64,000 bases of DNA from Owenia fusiformis (Eukaryota > Annelida > Polychaeta > Sabellida > Oweniidae): positions 28,894,005 to 28,958,004 of the forward strand of contig CAIIXF020000008.1 of the NCBI GenBank assembly GCA_903813345.2, read 5' to 3'. The notes beneath the pieces were generated by a model. It searched no databases, was not told where the DNA came from, and saw only the letters and a list, made by a program, of their open reading frames with translations. The position numbers were made by a program, and so were the translations under genes. Shown piece by piece: positions 29,201 to 41,515 of this stretch (position 1 is its first letter; every line of letters starts with the position of its first letter).

Positions 29201-31649
29201 GGATTGTGTGTATGAAGGTGGGATTGTGTGTATGGAGGTGGTAATGTGTGTATGGAGGTGGGATTGTGTGTATGGAGGTGGGATTGTGTGTATGAAGGTG
29301 GGATTGTGTGTATGGAGGTGGTAATGTGTGTATGGAGGTGGGATTGTGTGTATGGAGGTGGGATTGTGTGTATGGAGGTGGGATTGTGAATGAAGGTGGG
29401 ATTGTATGTATGAAGGTGGGATTGTGTGTATGGAGGTGGGATTGTGTGTATTTTTTTATTTTTATTATTGTGTTATTATTTAATTTTATTGTGTGTATGA
29501 AGGTGGGATTGTGTGTATGAAGGTGGGATTGTGTGTATGAAGGTGGGATTGTATGTATGAAAGTGGGATTATATGCATGAAGGTGGGATTGTGTGTATGA
29601 AAGTGGGATTGTGTGTATGGAGGTGGGATTGTGTGTATGAAGGTGGGATTGTGTGTATGAAGGTGGGATTGTGTGTATAAAGGTGGGATTGTGTATGAAG
29701 GTGGGATTGTATGTATGAAAGTGGGATTATATGCATGAAGGTGGGATTGTGTGTATGAAGGTAGGATTGTGTGTATGGAGGTGGAATTGTGAAAACCTCT
29801 CTCTGGGGAACACCTGTCTCGAGTGAACACCTTTCTGTAGTGAACACATCTCTTTAATGAACATCTGTCTCTAGTGAATAACTCTCTCTATTAGATACCC
29901 TTGCCTTCCTATGTGTATATACTGTACTAACTTCTGTAATCCCTCTCCGTGGTAAACACCTACCAGCAATGAACATGTTTCCTCGACAAAAAATGTTCAT
30001 TATACACAGGTTCTACTTTAATTCACTTCATACATGAACCCCTTTTTCAAGCCTCAATAATTACAGAAATAGTTTCATGTCGCTGTCTGTGGGTTATGTA
30101 AGTGAAATATAATGATGAATTGAATATATTTTAGGGTTGTTTAGATGAGAATTGCTGCTAATTAGCTCTTTAACTGTTAATTGCATGGCATGCTAGAACT
30201 TACTTGCAATTAGAATCTAGTTTTAACTGACACAAATAACCATATAATGTTAATGAAAACATTTTGGATTTGTTCACCTTGTGTACTTAAGCCAGTACTA
30301 GTCTAAGTATTTAGTATAACTTATAAAAGGAGGGGGATCAGGGATCCCTTATAAGTCAAACCTTTGCCTAATTGTTAAGTGAAATGCAAATCCAAAAATA
30401 TGAAGAGTCAATGTTGACTGATCTGATACATCAACTCCATTCGTGTGTTATTTTTACTAAAGCACATTTGGCAGTGTGACAGAAGAAGAAGAAAGGGAAA
30501 AATGGTCAGCTGATACTGTAAAACACTTTGAATTTGTGGATTTGTACATTTATTTCTTTCCATATATGCAATTGAATTTTATTTCATAATTGGACATAGG
30601 TTTGATGTGAGGGTACGTCTTTATATGTAATCTACCGGGGACCAATGCTATAGGTGTTTTCCTCATGGGGTTACTATATCTAGTACTTGATGGTATACAA
30701 AACTCAGAATTTGAAAATTACATGACTTGCAACCAAGTTGAAACTCCTTGCAACCAAGTTGAATCTCCTATCACATTCTACCAGATTGAGGTTTAGAAGA
30801 ATATCTAATAAGTAAAGCAATAACCATAAAGAGGAAATATAAATAATATACATGTATATAAAATATGTACATTGTTACATGTATATTGGCTAGGAAATGC
30901 CTATCATATAGGCACAAATCTAGCCATTTGACATGATAAGTCACAATTTATGTCAGTCTTTTGAAAGAATTTCCAATAGAATTAATTACCTGTGAAAAAA
31001 CACAAATATTTTTTATGAGTTAAATACAACATGTGATGCATTCTACCAACTTCTAATTTTAAACTGTTATGTTGACCTGGCCATTAAATCAAAATCATTA
31101 AATAAAGTTAAAATTAGTTTTGAAATTGAACAAAGAAAACAGGAAGGTGAAATCTTTATGGAAAATAAAAACAGTTTCTATTGAAGAAAAAACTGCTGTG
31201 TCATTCAAATTGAAAACAAGCCAGGTTTCCTAAGTTAGATTCACCAAAGAATTATCAGTTCATTTCTGGTCAAACCCATAGCCAGGGGGGAAGAAATTAT
31301 TTGAAAACTGACCCCCTCTTCTGGCAAAGCTGGCTACGGGCCTGTTGTTATGAAAACAGGGTCCATAATACTCCAGGAATATGCTCCAAGACCCTTACCA
31401 CTTCATGGTATAATTTCTAGTACATGTAGTTTGGTTTCCTTAGCTAGAAGAGATGCATAGCATTCAACTTACCTATACTACTCTCTTTGTGTCAGGGTGC
31501 CTTTTGGTTGATGGATGTCACCTATATAAGGTTGTAATGCCCCCCCCCCCCCCTACTATTTCCATCATACAGATAAGAGGAGGAAATATATATACATGTA
31601 CTCCAGAATTAAGAGATGAAACACTAGCGCTTCATCTTTATGAAGAGAG
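26252..31649 (+). CDS. Candidate unrecognised gene, four small 5' exons
   Basis: Exons 26252-26274, 27601-27657, 30475-30517 and 31573-31649 splice in phase and read MPRGRAKRTRIDDNGVKHHI, PMTNAESVTEEEEREKWSAD, then T-IRGGNIYTCTPELRDETLA and LHLYEE, ending with two bases of an Arg codon. Each has AG before and GT after, and exons 2 and 4 have good pyrimidine tracts. The start is basic and the middle acidic, as in a nuclear or RNA-binding protein. I recognise no family. The phase at the end (AG + next A) would also fit the bHLH exon at 60676, so it may be an alternative 5' end of that gene. The exons are short, so chance is not excluded. Confidence 0.4.
26484..26759. mobile_element. MITE with CTAGGGCGAAGGGG ends and BANP/YY1-type motifs
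   Basis: Ends CTAGGGCGAAGGGGTGTAA and complement. Subterminal GTCGACGTT/GTCGAAGTTACCCC words repeat inward from both ends. The centre carries CCGCCATG (26582) and TCTCGCGAGA (26613-26622). It sits in intron 1 of the candidate plus-strand gene. Confidence 0.7.
27601..27657 (+). CDS. Candidate gene, exon 2
   Basis: TATTTTTCAG acceptor and GTAGGT donor around RTRIDDNGVKHHIPMTNAE. This is the best-supported of the four small exons by splice-site quality. Confidence 0.45.
27840..28260 (+). repeat. Two adjoining degenerate arrays
   Basis: 27840-28025: about five units of 35-40 bp around GACCCA...CAAGG-ATTTTT. 28030-28260: about five units around ACTTCTACATTTGC...TATGTTGCAATTGT. Confidence 0.6.
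28436..28661. mobile_element. 226-bp Tc1-type MITE
   Basis: Ends CAGTTGGGGACATAAATAAA and complement TTTATTTTTGTCCCCAACTG, with TA duplicated. The inverted part includes TGACAGGT. Confidence 0.8.
29191..29789 (+). repeat. 21-bp minisatellite, about 27 units
   Basis: Units of GGGATTGTGTGTATGAAGGT plus G, with GAAGG/GGAGG variants and occasional GTAATG. It is broken once by a T/A-rich tract at about 29447-29489. As 21 is a multiple of three, long open frames appear on both strands. I do not call them genes. Confidence 0.9.
29800..30010 (+). repeat. Degenerate GTGAACACC-type repeat
   Basis: Spaced words AGTGAACACCT, TCTCTAGTGAA and AAATGTTCATTATACACAGG. Related pieces are at 39785-39850 and 46775-46920, where ACTGTAAAACCTG ends are visible. 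The rest of 30020-31270, outside the candidate exon, shows no feature. Confidence 0.45.
30475..30517 (+). CDS. Candidate gene, exon 3
   Basis: TTTGGCAG acceptor, GTAAAA donor. Codes SVTEEEEREKWSADT in the phase required by both neighbours. Confidence 0.35.
31272..31345. mobile_element. Short fragment, GCCCGTAGCCAGG family
   Basis: CCCATAGCCAGGGGGG at left and GGCTACGGGCCTG at right, only 74 bp. Confidence 0.6.
31573..31649 (+). CDS. Candidate gene, exon 4
   Basis: A long C tract then TTTCCATCATACAG precedes IRGGNIYTCTPELRDETLAL and HLYEE. Donor GTATAG. Confidence 0.4.
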
Positions 31650-32177
31650 GTATAGGTTCGTCCATGAATTCTGGGGTATTCCCACTCTTATTACAGATAT
31701 GTTACAATGCTTGTAATGAGCATTCCTCTTGGTTATAGCTAGAATTAGAGATGATGAGGGGGAGCAGTGATTGTATTAGAGCAGGCAACAGATTCTTATT
31801 TACCACAGATCTGGAACTTACAGTATGAGGAGCAGTGATCTCTCCAGTATTAAAACAAGTGGGTGGTGTATCTACTTGATATTTCAATAATACTCTAAGC
31901 TTACACCTACGTGAGAATCCATTTGCATCCAGTTGAAATAAGAAAAATCATGAAAATAGGCATTACCAGTATTTTGACCAAATTTGGTCTAAACTGCAAA
32001 AATAAGAATTTTGCACCCACTTGAGAAAAAAATCTGAGGAAAATGACACTGATTTGTTAGGGAAAGTTAAATTCCTGACTCTGATTTTATCTTAAAAAAC
32101 AGTTATGTTAGTCAAGCTACAAGGCCTTTTGATCTCCTCCAACCACTTGACTACACACTTTTTCACACGCAAGCAAC

Positions 32178-32316
32178 AAAGGCCCGTAGCCAGAGGGTGG
32201 GAGCGGCAATTCTTTCAAAATCATGCAGTTTTTCACCATTCTGAGCACTTTTCACATGATCTTTTTAACCAAAACTGTCAAGAAGCCCCGTCCCTGGTAA
32301 AAGCTGGCCACATGCC
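32178..32316. mobile_element. Decayed MITE, GCCCGTAGCCAGG family
   Basis: GGCCCGTAGCCAGAGG at left, the family word AATCATGCAGTTTTTCACC, and a worn right end GGCCACATGCCTG. Confidence 0.6.
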
Positions 32317-32704
32317 TGCAAGTAGGTAAAGAAAATAGTTGGTTCAGAGACTCAAAGCAAGACTACATTGGCATTTGTTATTGAGGACCCATGAGGAAAT
32401 TAATATCCTTGTAATTCAATTGTAATAGCGCAAGGCCTTTCAGTTTAATGTACTCTCTATACACTCCAAGGTTAGGAATGAGTTACTTTGCGTTACATTA
32501 TTGCTTGGTGCAACATCACGTTGACAATCCTTAATTGATCCAATTGTCACGACTTTGATTAAGAGCGTGACAGATTATTTTCAAATTATACCAAAGCAGC
32601 ATGCAGCAGACTGGCGAATATGCAATGGAATTAGTGATTTCTCCAGCAGAACAACTCTGTGCTATACACCATGTTAAAAATCTGAAAATCATATGCTTTT
32701 GTCT

Positions 32705-32905
32705 TTGTACCATGTTAAATCTGTATGCACCATGTTAAGTCTGTTGCACCATGTTAAATCTGTTTATATCAGTTTGCACCATGTTAAACCTGTTTGCACC
32801 ATGTTAAATCTGTTGCACCATGTTAAATTTGTTGCACCATGTTAAATCTGTTTGCACCATGTTAAATCTTTTTTTTGCGTTAAATCTGTTGCATCATGTT
32901 AAAAG
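32705..32905 (+). repeat. About 19-bp tandem array
   Basis: Nine or so units of GTTGCACCATGTTAAATCT with small spacing changes. Confidence 0.8.
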
Positions 32906-33279
32906 TGTATCAAGGTTTCCACATGAACAAAGAGCAGAGGCTATATACTAGTATAGTATAGAAGGTAAGCAGGGATGGAACATTAGTCTTGATGACAGCT
33001 CTCTCTCTCAGGTTAAGCTTAAATATTAATTAACTTCAGGATATATTCCAAGCATGAGCTGATGAAGGAAGTCCTATATAAGGATTCATTGACATATGCT
33101 GAAATAGATACTGTCAGTTTTATTATGTCAATCACCACCTAAGTATAACCAGTCCAAAATGTATATGCGGTGAAACTTATAGTATAAGTGTTGATTTTGC
33201 CTAATCATTTAATTTGCCTATTGCCTAATTTTTGCAAGCTTCTGAAATGTTAAAGTCTGAAATATTATCTCCATAACGT

Positions 33280-33540
33280 TATCAGGCTGTCCAACTGTTA
33301 GATGCAATATGTGTATTTCTCACGCATTTGCTGAAGAAATTGAAGTCACTCCCGTTTTTTGCGTGACAGAATATGTCGTACAAATACACATTACACAGCA
33401 AAAATAGAACTTCAGAAAACAATTCACCGAAAATGAGTGCCGAAAAAATACGAAAGCATTTTGTTCGGAATTTTCATGCTAATTACGTATCTCATACATT
33501 TGCTTCGAATTTTCTTGTTAAATGGGAAAATAACCACTCG
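33280..33540 (-). repeat. Old copy of the CGT-rich repeat
   Basis: A degenerate inverted relative of 23575-23844 (CACGCATTTGCTGAAGAA, TTTGCGTGACAGAA), much older than the other two copies. Confidence 0.5.
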
Positions 33541-33887
33541 GATTAAACTTATTGTAGTATATATCTGTATACCTCTCTGATTATTTAATGAAGCAGTGGT
33601 AGACAAATTATCTTATTTTCATATTTTTACCTGGAAATGGGAGGGAACTATCTCAGTATTGCATCCTGAAGGTATTGTTAGAAACATACTACAGAATACA
33701 TTATCATTGAGCGATAATTGATTTTCTCAGAAAAACGGATATGATAATGCCTTGGTTATGATTGATTTGGGAACATTGATTCTAAATCAAACATATAGCC
33801 TTGTAATAAAACTCTACCCCTATTTAGACACACCCTTTGATCTACCAACTTTATTCCAGTGACTTGACGAAAGTGATATGTAGAGAG

Positions 33888-34260
33888 GGTGGTGTACAGG
33901 GTTTACCCTGCACATAGTCTACTTATAGACTAGCCTCTGCCAAGTGTAGACAATATATTACAGTTTACCAGCCCCACCCCCATCCTCATGACCCGTGCCT
34001 GTGACAGCCCGATTCATAAATCATTTCAAACCTACCACACTGACTTTTTCTTAACCAATCATTGAGCTGGAAGCAACATATACTAGATATGTGCTCATAA
34101 GTATTTGATAACATCAAAGGAAATTACCTTAAAAAGAAAAACTTCCACATTTTGATGAATTCTGATCGACTCAGTGATTTCAGAGATTTATTGTAAACTG
34201 AAAGAGTGAAGATGAACCTCTCTTTTAAGAAGTGAAGTTAAACGAATGCAAAGGATATAC
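33888..34260 (+). repeat. GAAGTGAAGT family, diverged copy
   Basis: Shares TACCCTGC at left, ATTACAGTTTA, and the right end CTCTCTTTTAAGAAGTGAAG with 47908-48277. Confidence 0.6.
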
Positions 34261-34302
34261 ACACTACACAGGATATTGATGCAGACCATATTATTTTGTA
34301 AT

Positions 34303-36074
34303 GATTTACTAATTTTGTTATTTTATTAATAATTTATAAATTTTTGTTATTTGGCAGAGTAATTAAATAGAGTTTTCCTGACTTGTTTGCTACCAAAACA
34401 TGTTGTCTAATTAAGGTATAATTGGTTTAAAGATATCTCTTGGGCCAGAGTCATACCTTGAAATTCACTAGAGGGAGGAAGTGGGAAAATATTTGAATGT
34501 TTGTGAACTTTTAACCTATGCATGTGTTTAATAAAACATGGTCCATCACCTTTTAAAAACTGAGGTAACGTTTTTCATATATGTAACAGCTTCTTAAAAT
34601 GAGTCCTGTTCTTAAAAAATGAGACCATCCCCTCTTGGCTTTTCATGAGGGAAAATACCAGAGAATGTTTACCATGAAGAATAGTCAGTTTGTTTTCCTT
34701 TTCAATAAATAGGTGGTGTTGGAAAAACTCCAGGAAAACACAAAATTAATATTCCTACAGTTCTTTCAGCATAGCTGTATAACAGATCGGTTAGACCCTG
34801 GATGGAGGGCCAAGTTCATTAGGTTCAATGTGTTCATGCAAAATTCTCTAATTTCTAACACTTTCAATGTTTCCTAAAACATAAATATTTATCCTATAAT
34901 GCTGCTGTTAGTATTTCAATGGGCAAGTATGAGAATTAAGAAAATGAGAGCATTTTTGCATGAACAACCTTGTACATTCATTTCTTTTTCTTTGCTGATT
35001 TTCCTCAAAAATATTGAAATATAAAATCTCATTTTCTTGCATTTATATACATGTACATGTACTTGTTAGAATGTTCACTTTACTTTATCATATTTTCTTC
35101 TGTTTTTAATCTTAAAAATATCTTGATTTTCATCACATCTTTTTTAGAAAGGAACTGAAAAAAGAAGATATGTTTTCATATGTATTTTGATTTACTAATT
35201 TTGTTATTTTATTAATAATTTATAAATTTTTGTTATTTGGCAGAGTAATTAAATAGAGTTTTCCTGACTTGTTTGCTACCAAAACATGTTGTCTAATTAA
35301 GGTATAATTGGTTTAAAGATATCTCTTGGGCCAGAGTCATACCTTGAAATTCACTAGAGGGAGGAAGTGGGAAAATATTTGAATGTTTGTGAACTTTTAA
35401 CCTATGCATGTGTTTAATAAAACATGGTCCATCACCTTTTAAAAACTGAGGTAACGTTTTTCATATATGTAACAGCTTCTTAAAATGAGTCCTGTTCTTA
35501 AAAAATGAGACCATCCCCTCTTGGCTTTTCATGAGGGAAAATACCAGAGAATGTTTACCATGAAGAATAGTCAGTTTGTTTTCCTTTTCAATAAATAGGT
35601 GGTGTTGGAAAAACTCCAGGAAAACACAAAATTAATATTCCTACAGTTCTTTCAGCATAGCTGTATAACAGATCGGTTAGACCCTGGATGGAGGGCCAAG
35701 TTCATTAGGTTCAATGTGTTCATGCAAAATTCTCTAATTTCTAACACTTTCAATGTTTCCTAAAACATAAATATTTATCCTATAATGCTGCTGTTAGTAT
35801 TTCAATGGGCAAGTATGAGAATTAAGAAAATGAGAGCATTTTTGCATGAACAACCTTGTACATTCATTTCTTTTTCTTTGCTGATTTTCCTCAAAAATAT
35901 TGAAATATAAAATCTCATTTTCTTGCATTTATATACATGTACATGTACTTGTTAGAATGTTCACTTTACTTTATCATATTTTCTTCTGTTTTTAATCTTA
36001 AAAATATCTTGATTTTCATCACATCTTTTTTAGAAAGGAACTGAAAAAAGAAGATATGTTTTCATATGTATTTT
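34303..36074 (+). repeat. Exact-looking 886-bp tandem duplication (34303-35188, 35189-36074)
   Basis: The two units keep a constant 886-bp offset from GATTTACTAATTTTG to CATATGTATTTT and I saw no mismatch by eye. A short third echo of TTTCATATGTATTTTGG follows at 36078-36095. The duplication is either very recent or an assembly artefact. Each unit contains an open, splice-bounded candidate exon. Confidence 0.9.
34713..34822 (+). CDS. Doubtful exon candidate, duplicated at 35599-35708
   Basis: Between AATAG and GTTCAA lie 36 open codons beginning VVLEKLQENTKLIFLQFFQH and ending GWRAKFI. Phase 0 in and 2 out does not follow directly from the candidate exon at 31573-31649, so a missing exon would be needed. 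It may be chance. Confidence 0.15.
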
Positions 36075-36202
36075 GGCTTTTCATATGTATTTTGGTAACA
36101 TATTTTTGGGTATTTTAACATAAAATAAAATATAAAGGCAAGAGAGGAATTATTAAGAATTAAGATAAACAGGCAAGAATCTGTTCTGTTATATGAAACA
36201 AC

Positions 36203-36229
36203 TGATTGATTGATTGATTGATTGATTGA
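36203..36229 (+). repeat. TGAT microsatellite
   Basis: About six perfect TGAT units. Confidence 0.9.
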
Positions 36230-37071
36230 CAGTGTATGTTTGATTGTTTGATCTTTGTTTATTGATCACCTTATGGATAAAACTTCAGTATAGAAAAAAA
36301 CATTTGTCTGCCAATCTTGAATTATTCTGGAAGAGTTAAAGATGACCTTGGAATTGATGAAACTGATTGGAAAAAAACCGTTGAGAAATCCAATCCAAAA
36401 TGTTCGCAAATGTCAGGAGCTTGGCATTAATCTATTTCATTGCAAACATATTTTGATTTCACTGAATGTTAGGATCCCATTTTCACAGTCATTAATTTTA
36501 TTCTCGAAGATATATACAGGGTGATAATTGAAGGATGCTAATTTCACTGTAAACGGCAGCTTCTGACTAGCCTATTAGAGGCAAAGTTTTGTTCTTTACT
36601 GGAACATGGGAACACTCCATATTTGCCCTGATTTTCTTATTAGTTCTCCTCCCTATATATTGATTACAGTTTTGTCTTTTGTACTATTTCACAGAAAAAA
36701 CAACTTGATTCTTAAGCGGGAGAAAACAGGCGATTTAGTCTGGTGGTTATTGCTAAAATCTCCCTGTTCTTATGAAACTCTGTTTCCATGTTAGAATTTT
36801 AAGATTCATTAACTAGTCTTTTGTTTTCATTTGTTAATGCTTTCTCAGAAATTCTAATGAAACCCCTGAACAAGTTGATTTTCTGTGATAACTTTAAGTA
36901 AAAGCTTGCTTTGGAATCAATATTTGCACCAGTGTTGCTGCAACTTTGAGCAATAAATCAGTAGCCCTTGTAAGTGGAAAGAGCAATATCCCCACATATT
37001 CAACTAGTTTTAGATGTTTACAGCCACAAACGGATCAGTGAAGCCTTGAATGAGTACAAGGCAATGTAGAT

Positions 37072-37413
37072 GCCTGTAGCCAGGCAGGGGAAGTTAATGG
37101 GTTACAGGGAACCCCCTACCCACCCTGGCCAAAATCCTTTCAAAATCATGCAGTTTTCACTATTCTGAGAACTTTTTAAGTGATTTTGGCCATTTTTGGA
37201 CCAAAATTATCAGTGAATCCCCCTGGAATTTTTCAAAAAGTGAACCCCCCTTGGCAAATCCTGGCTACGGGTCTTTCAAAATCATGCAGTTTTTCACCAT
37301 TCCGAGAACTTTTAAGTGATTTTGGCCTTTTTGGACCAAAATTGTCAAAAGTGAACCCTCCTGGAATTTTTCAAAAAGTGACCCCCCTTTGGCAAACCCT
37401 GGCTACAGGCCTG
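37072..37413. mobile_element. GCCCGTAGCCAGG-family MITE with internal partial duplication
   Basis: TGCCTGTAGCCAGGCAGG at left, GGCTACAGGCCTG at right, and a second internal end GGCTACGGGTC near 37262. The segment AATCATGCAGTTTTTCACC to CCCTGG is present twice. Confidence 0.7.
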
Positions 37414-37797
37414 ATGTATGTGGGATGGGTGATAACAAATTGGCTTTACATTATCCTAAAGCCTTAACAATGCTAGTAGTGATTACTGCCTGTAAGGTAC
37501 ATAGCCTGTAGAAGCTCTCTTTTAATGGGTTAGTGCTAAGTGTTCTTCACATTTGTTTTACTCTAAGATTTTACTCATCTGGATGAGGAATTCCTATTTT
37601 TATGTCACCGCAATGTTATAGTCTCCAACTTTTTTGTGGATGGTACAACTAGACTTAAGCTTATAATATCGATTGTTTAAAAACAGTTGAAATATTTTTT
37701 TTTGTTATTTTCAAATTTAAAAGTAGCCTATGTATTGAACATTTCTTTGCCTAGAAAAATCAGTATGTGTTCACTACAGATACAGTATGTATGGAGG

Positions 37798-38517
37798 AAG
37801 GAGTGGTATCGATATGGAGAACTTTTTGAACACACGTTTCTCTTAAACCAGTCATAAAAAAGTCTAAAAATTTAACACATCGTCAATTTAATTGTCATCT
37901 TTTGAATGGTAACAATATAATTTGAAAAATATATATACATACTTTCATCTATATTATTTTAGAAAACACATCAAACACTTTTTGTTCTTGGTATCATGTT
38001 TCCAGAGTGAAATGAAACATCTTTCCGAACCTCATTGGAACAAAAACGACATAAACACAACATGTTTAGGTCTCTAAATATTGTAATTGTACAAAGGAAA
38101 TTTTGGTTGATTTTAAAAAAGTATCTTGTTAATGAAATAAAATGATTTTTATCTATTTTGGGGGGATTTTGTTTTAATTTTTTGAATCTTTTTTGAAATC
38201 AACCAAAAATTCCTTTGTATAACTATGATATTGATAGGTCCAAAACATGTTGTATGAGCTATTTTGTTCCAACAAGGTTGGGAAAGACATTTTATTTCAT
38301 TCTCAAGAATTGGTAGAAAGGAGCAAAAACAATTGCACTAAAAAAACAAAAACAGTTATATAAAAATATTTCTAAATAATTTTCGCATTAAATTGTTGTC
38401 AATCAGTCAACATTACATAAAATACCGTGTTTTTTTACAGAATGTTTTCAATTAGAGAAAAACATTTTTAGAGAAAACATTGTCGAATTCAGTTCTCCAT
38501 ATCGATACCAATCCTTT
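37798..38517. mobile_element. 720-bp palindromic element with GGTATCGATAT ends
   Basis: AAGGAGTGGTATCGATATGG at left and CCATATCGATACCAATCCTT at right. The arms are largely self-complementary and meet near 38160. It is the full-arm version of the 315-bp element at 16112-16426. The stretch 38520-39270 after it shows no feature. Confidence 0.75.
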
Positions 38518-39278
38518 ACCATTTAATGAAATAAACTTACTTGCTGACTTTCTTTATCATGCAGAACTATAGATGTAACATAATATCGCATGCTATAACA
38601 TGAGCCTTGAGCTACATTTTTATTAATTTGTAAAACTTCCTGCAATAGCTAGGAAATTACTATCATAGCTTAGAAGATTCTCTAACATGTTAAAACAATT
38701 TTAAGGTAACTGGTTTCTGAGGCGATTTAATTGTAAAAACAACAAGGAGTTTGTATTACACTTAGACTTCCTTCCAGCTGTGGTCAGTATCTAGAGAAGC
38801 TTAACAACCTTACCTTACATTTCAAAATGTCGGCCAGTAAATGTTGATTTTAATATTTTCAGTTTTCATTGAATCAAACCATACTGTGGACATACAGCTT
38901 TGACAGATTCAGATCTAGAGAAAACCCATTCCAAAAATTGTTTCTATTTTAGAATATTTTGAGGATACAACTTTGGTGGATAATATATTCGAGATTATAA
39001 TGAATTCAAATTAATTCTACTCATTGCTTGCCATTTTTATACCTGAATATATCACAAAATTGATAAAAGGTGAATCTGAAATCTGAATTTATATTTTGAA
39101 AAACATTATTCGAATTATCAAACATTATCATTATCAATTATACATGTACTGAATATACTTTTTAATCTTTCAGTAATATCATAAATACAATTTTCCAGCT
39201 CCGAAAATATATATGAAGTATTTGAGAATAACAGTAAAACATTTTTGCCAAGAAAAATGTTCAGTGTTTTTAGGTGTT

Positions 39279-39751
39279 CACAGGCCTGTCAACTTGGGAA
39301 CACCTAACATGAGTGACTTGGAAATGTTGAACACCTCCCCTCAAAATGTGGACACCTTGATCCAAATTTTGAACACCTTGGTTTAGATTTTATTACATCT
39401 TGCCAAATTTTGAACACCTGAAATTTTCGCGCTCGCTACGCTCGCATTTCAATCATCCATCAACGGGGGGGGGGAGGTATGAAAAATTTCGAACGGAATG
39501 CGTGACATATACGTAATTCGCGTGAAAAGTCCGAATGAAATGCGTACGTTTTTTTTCGGCGTTCGTATTTTTGCTGTGTAGACGAACTTTTTTAGAAATT
39601 TTTCTACAGAAATAATTTTGCTTGACAATTACCAGGTAAAATGCGTATTTGCGTGACATTTTCTGTCACGCAAAAATAACTGGCGTGACTTCAAATTCTT
39701 CAGCAAATGCGTGACAAATACGCAAATTGCGGGACAGTTGACAGGCCTGTG
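39279..39751. mobile_element. Element carrying CGT-rich repeat copy B
   Basis: CACAGGCCTGTCAACT at the left end and AGTTGACAGGCCTGTG at the right. 39481-39749 is about 97% identical to copy A at 23575-23844. The left third has repeats of AAATTTTGAACACCT. This pair of ends identifies the family as a TIR element. Confidence 0.65.
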
Positions 39752-39849
39752 TTCATTACAGAGACGATAATGTATACAATAGTCATTAGAGAATGTGCGG
39801 AGGAAAGGTGTTCACTAGCGAGAGGTGTTCACTAAGACAGGTTTTACTG

Positions 39850-41500
39850 TACATTTTCCTCGTACAGTAAATGCAAATTACTTTTCCATATGCTAACATG
39901 TTAAAATCAAAAACCAGATGCAAACCTAGATCTCAAATATTCTACTCTTACAAATATATAGCTTTGAATATGGATATATTTGAAGTATACGTTAGGAAGT
40001 TTGAAGTGTATGAAATATACAAATTATATTTTCTGATAGAATAAAAATACTATGTTACCATAGTGCAATGAGTACTACATATTGTAGTACTATTATATTG
40101 TTTGATAAATGATTGTATGTCTGGATGTACCTTTGAAATTGTTAGAAATCAATGTTGATTCCTTGACATTTATGGCTTGAGATTTTGAAAAAGAGTGATG
40201 AAAATAAAATATTATTTAACCTATTGTCATTCAGATGTTTATTCATCGTGATAACCATGTCCCCTTTGTCTTGAACTTTCCAAACTTCGCACACAACAGA
40301 TTAGAGGGGGTCTTGTGAAATCAAAACCAACATTCTAGGCAGAAATTTGACATTTAAACCTCAGAAACCATTTTGTAAGGGTTTGTCTCACCTTGGCAGA
40401 GATCAGCTGTTCACCTTTACTCTTGCAAAATATTTCATAGTGACCATATTTTTTTTGTAATCTATTAGTTTCCAAGAATATGAGTACCGTAATCACCGTA
40501 TTAAGTGCCCGCCCCTAATGAGTACCCAGCCCGCTTCACAGAACTCAAGAAATATGAAGAATGACTAATGGAAGTATTAACAAATATCTCAAAAAATCAA
40601 ATTTCCAAAGAAATATAGTGGGCGATAGTAGAGTACTTACACTAAAATGCAGAAAACCTGATGCATTTTGTAATTCGATGCATCCTCCCGATAAATATCT
40701 ATCAGTGGGTGCTTCGCACATCATACTAAACTAATATTATCTCAAAGTAGTCCATAATGAATGAAGGAAATGTTCATGTTTCAGAGTTTTGTTTTGACAT
40801 TTTTTCTAAGCAGCGATCGTCAAGGTTGTGATGTTTCTCATTTCTTTTTAAGATTTCTCGACTTTTACATCAAAAATGACGATCTGTCATCAAATTAATC
40901 AGGGGGGGGGTTCACTTTTGACAATCTTGTTCCAAAAAAAAACAGAATCACTTATATAAGAACAAGTACATGAAAAATATGATGTCATGTAAAAAAGATA
41001 ACATAAAATATGATGAGTAACTAAATTGTAGATGAGTTACAAGTACATTCCCCTCCTCCTGTGACCTTTGGTTTTACTATATTTTATTTACTTTGTTGTG
41101 TAGAGAATAGATGTTTTTCTTAATCAATAATTTGTACTTTTCTGTATAACCTTACATAAAAATATGCATGGTTGACATGTAAGTTTATCAACCAAGACTA
41201 ATGCCTTATTAAATCACCAATGATATTTCTTCGATTTCTTTTCATTAACTTTTCTATAAATTGAAAGCACCAAGTTCAAATATTTATGGAAATTAAAATA
41301 AAATTACAAAATAAAGTTTGTAAGAGAGGAATTGGCAAGAAATAAAGCAAAACTAGGTGAACATTCTAAAATGTAAAATGTCAAAAGTCAGTATGGTTTA
41401 TAACGAAAATAATTATGTAGAAGAATGCCATTTCTCATCTGTTCAAAGCCACAGTCTTGTACATGCCCCCAAAAACATGACTCGTTATGTAATTGACCCT
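39850..41500. other. AT-rich DNA, no gene recognised
   Basis: It contains a TACCGTAATCACCGTATTAA word at 40485, typical of a MITE end but without a visible partner, and a G-run remnant at 40900-40925. Confidence 0.35.
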
Positions 41501-41515
41501 TGTGAAAGTATGTAG

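Noticed and set aside
29308-29847. Repetitive peptides on both strands of the minisatellite
   Set aside because: They are a by-product of a 21-bp unit; no splice or start context and no family.
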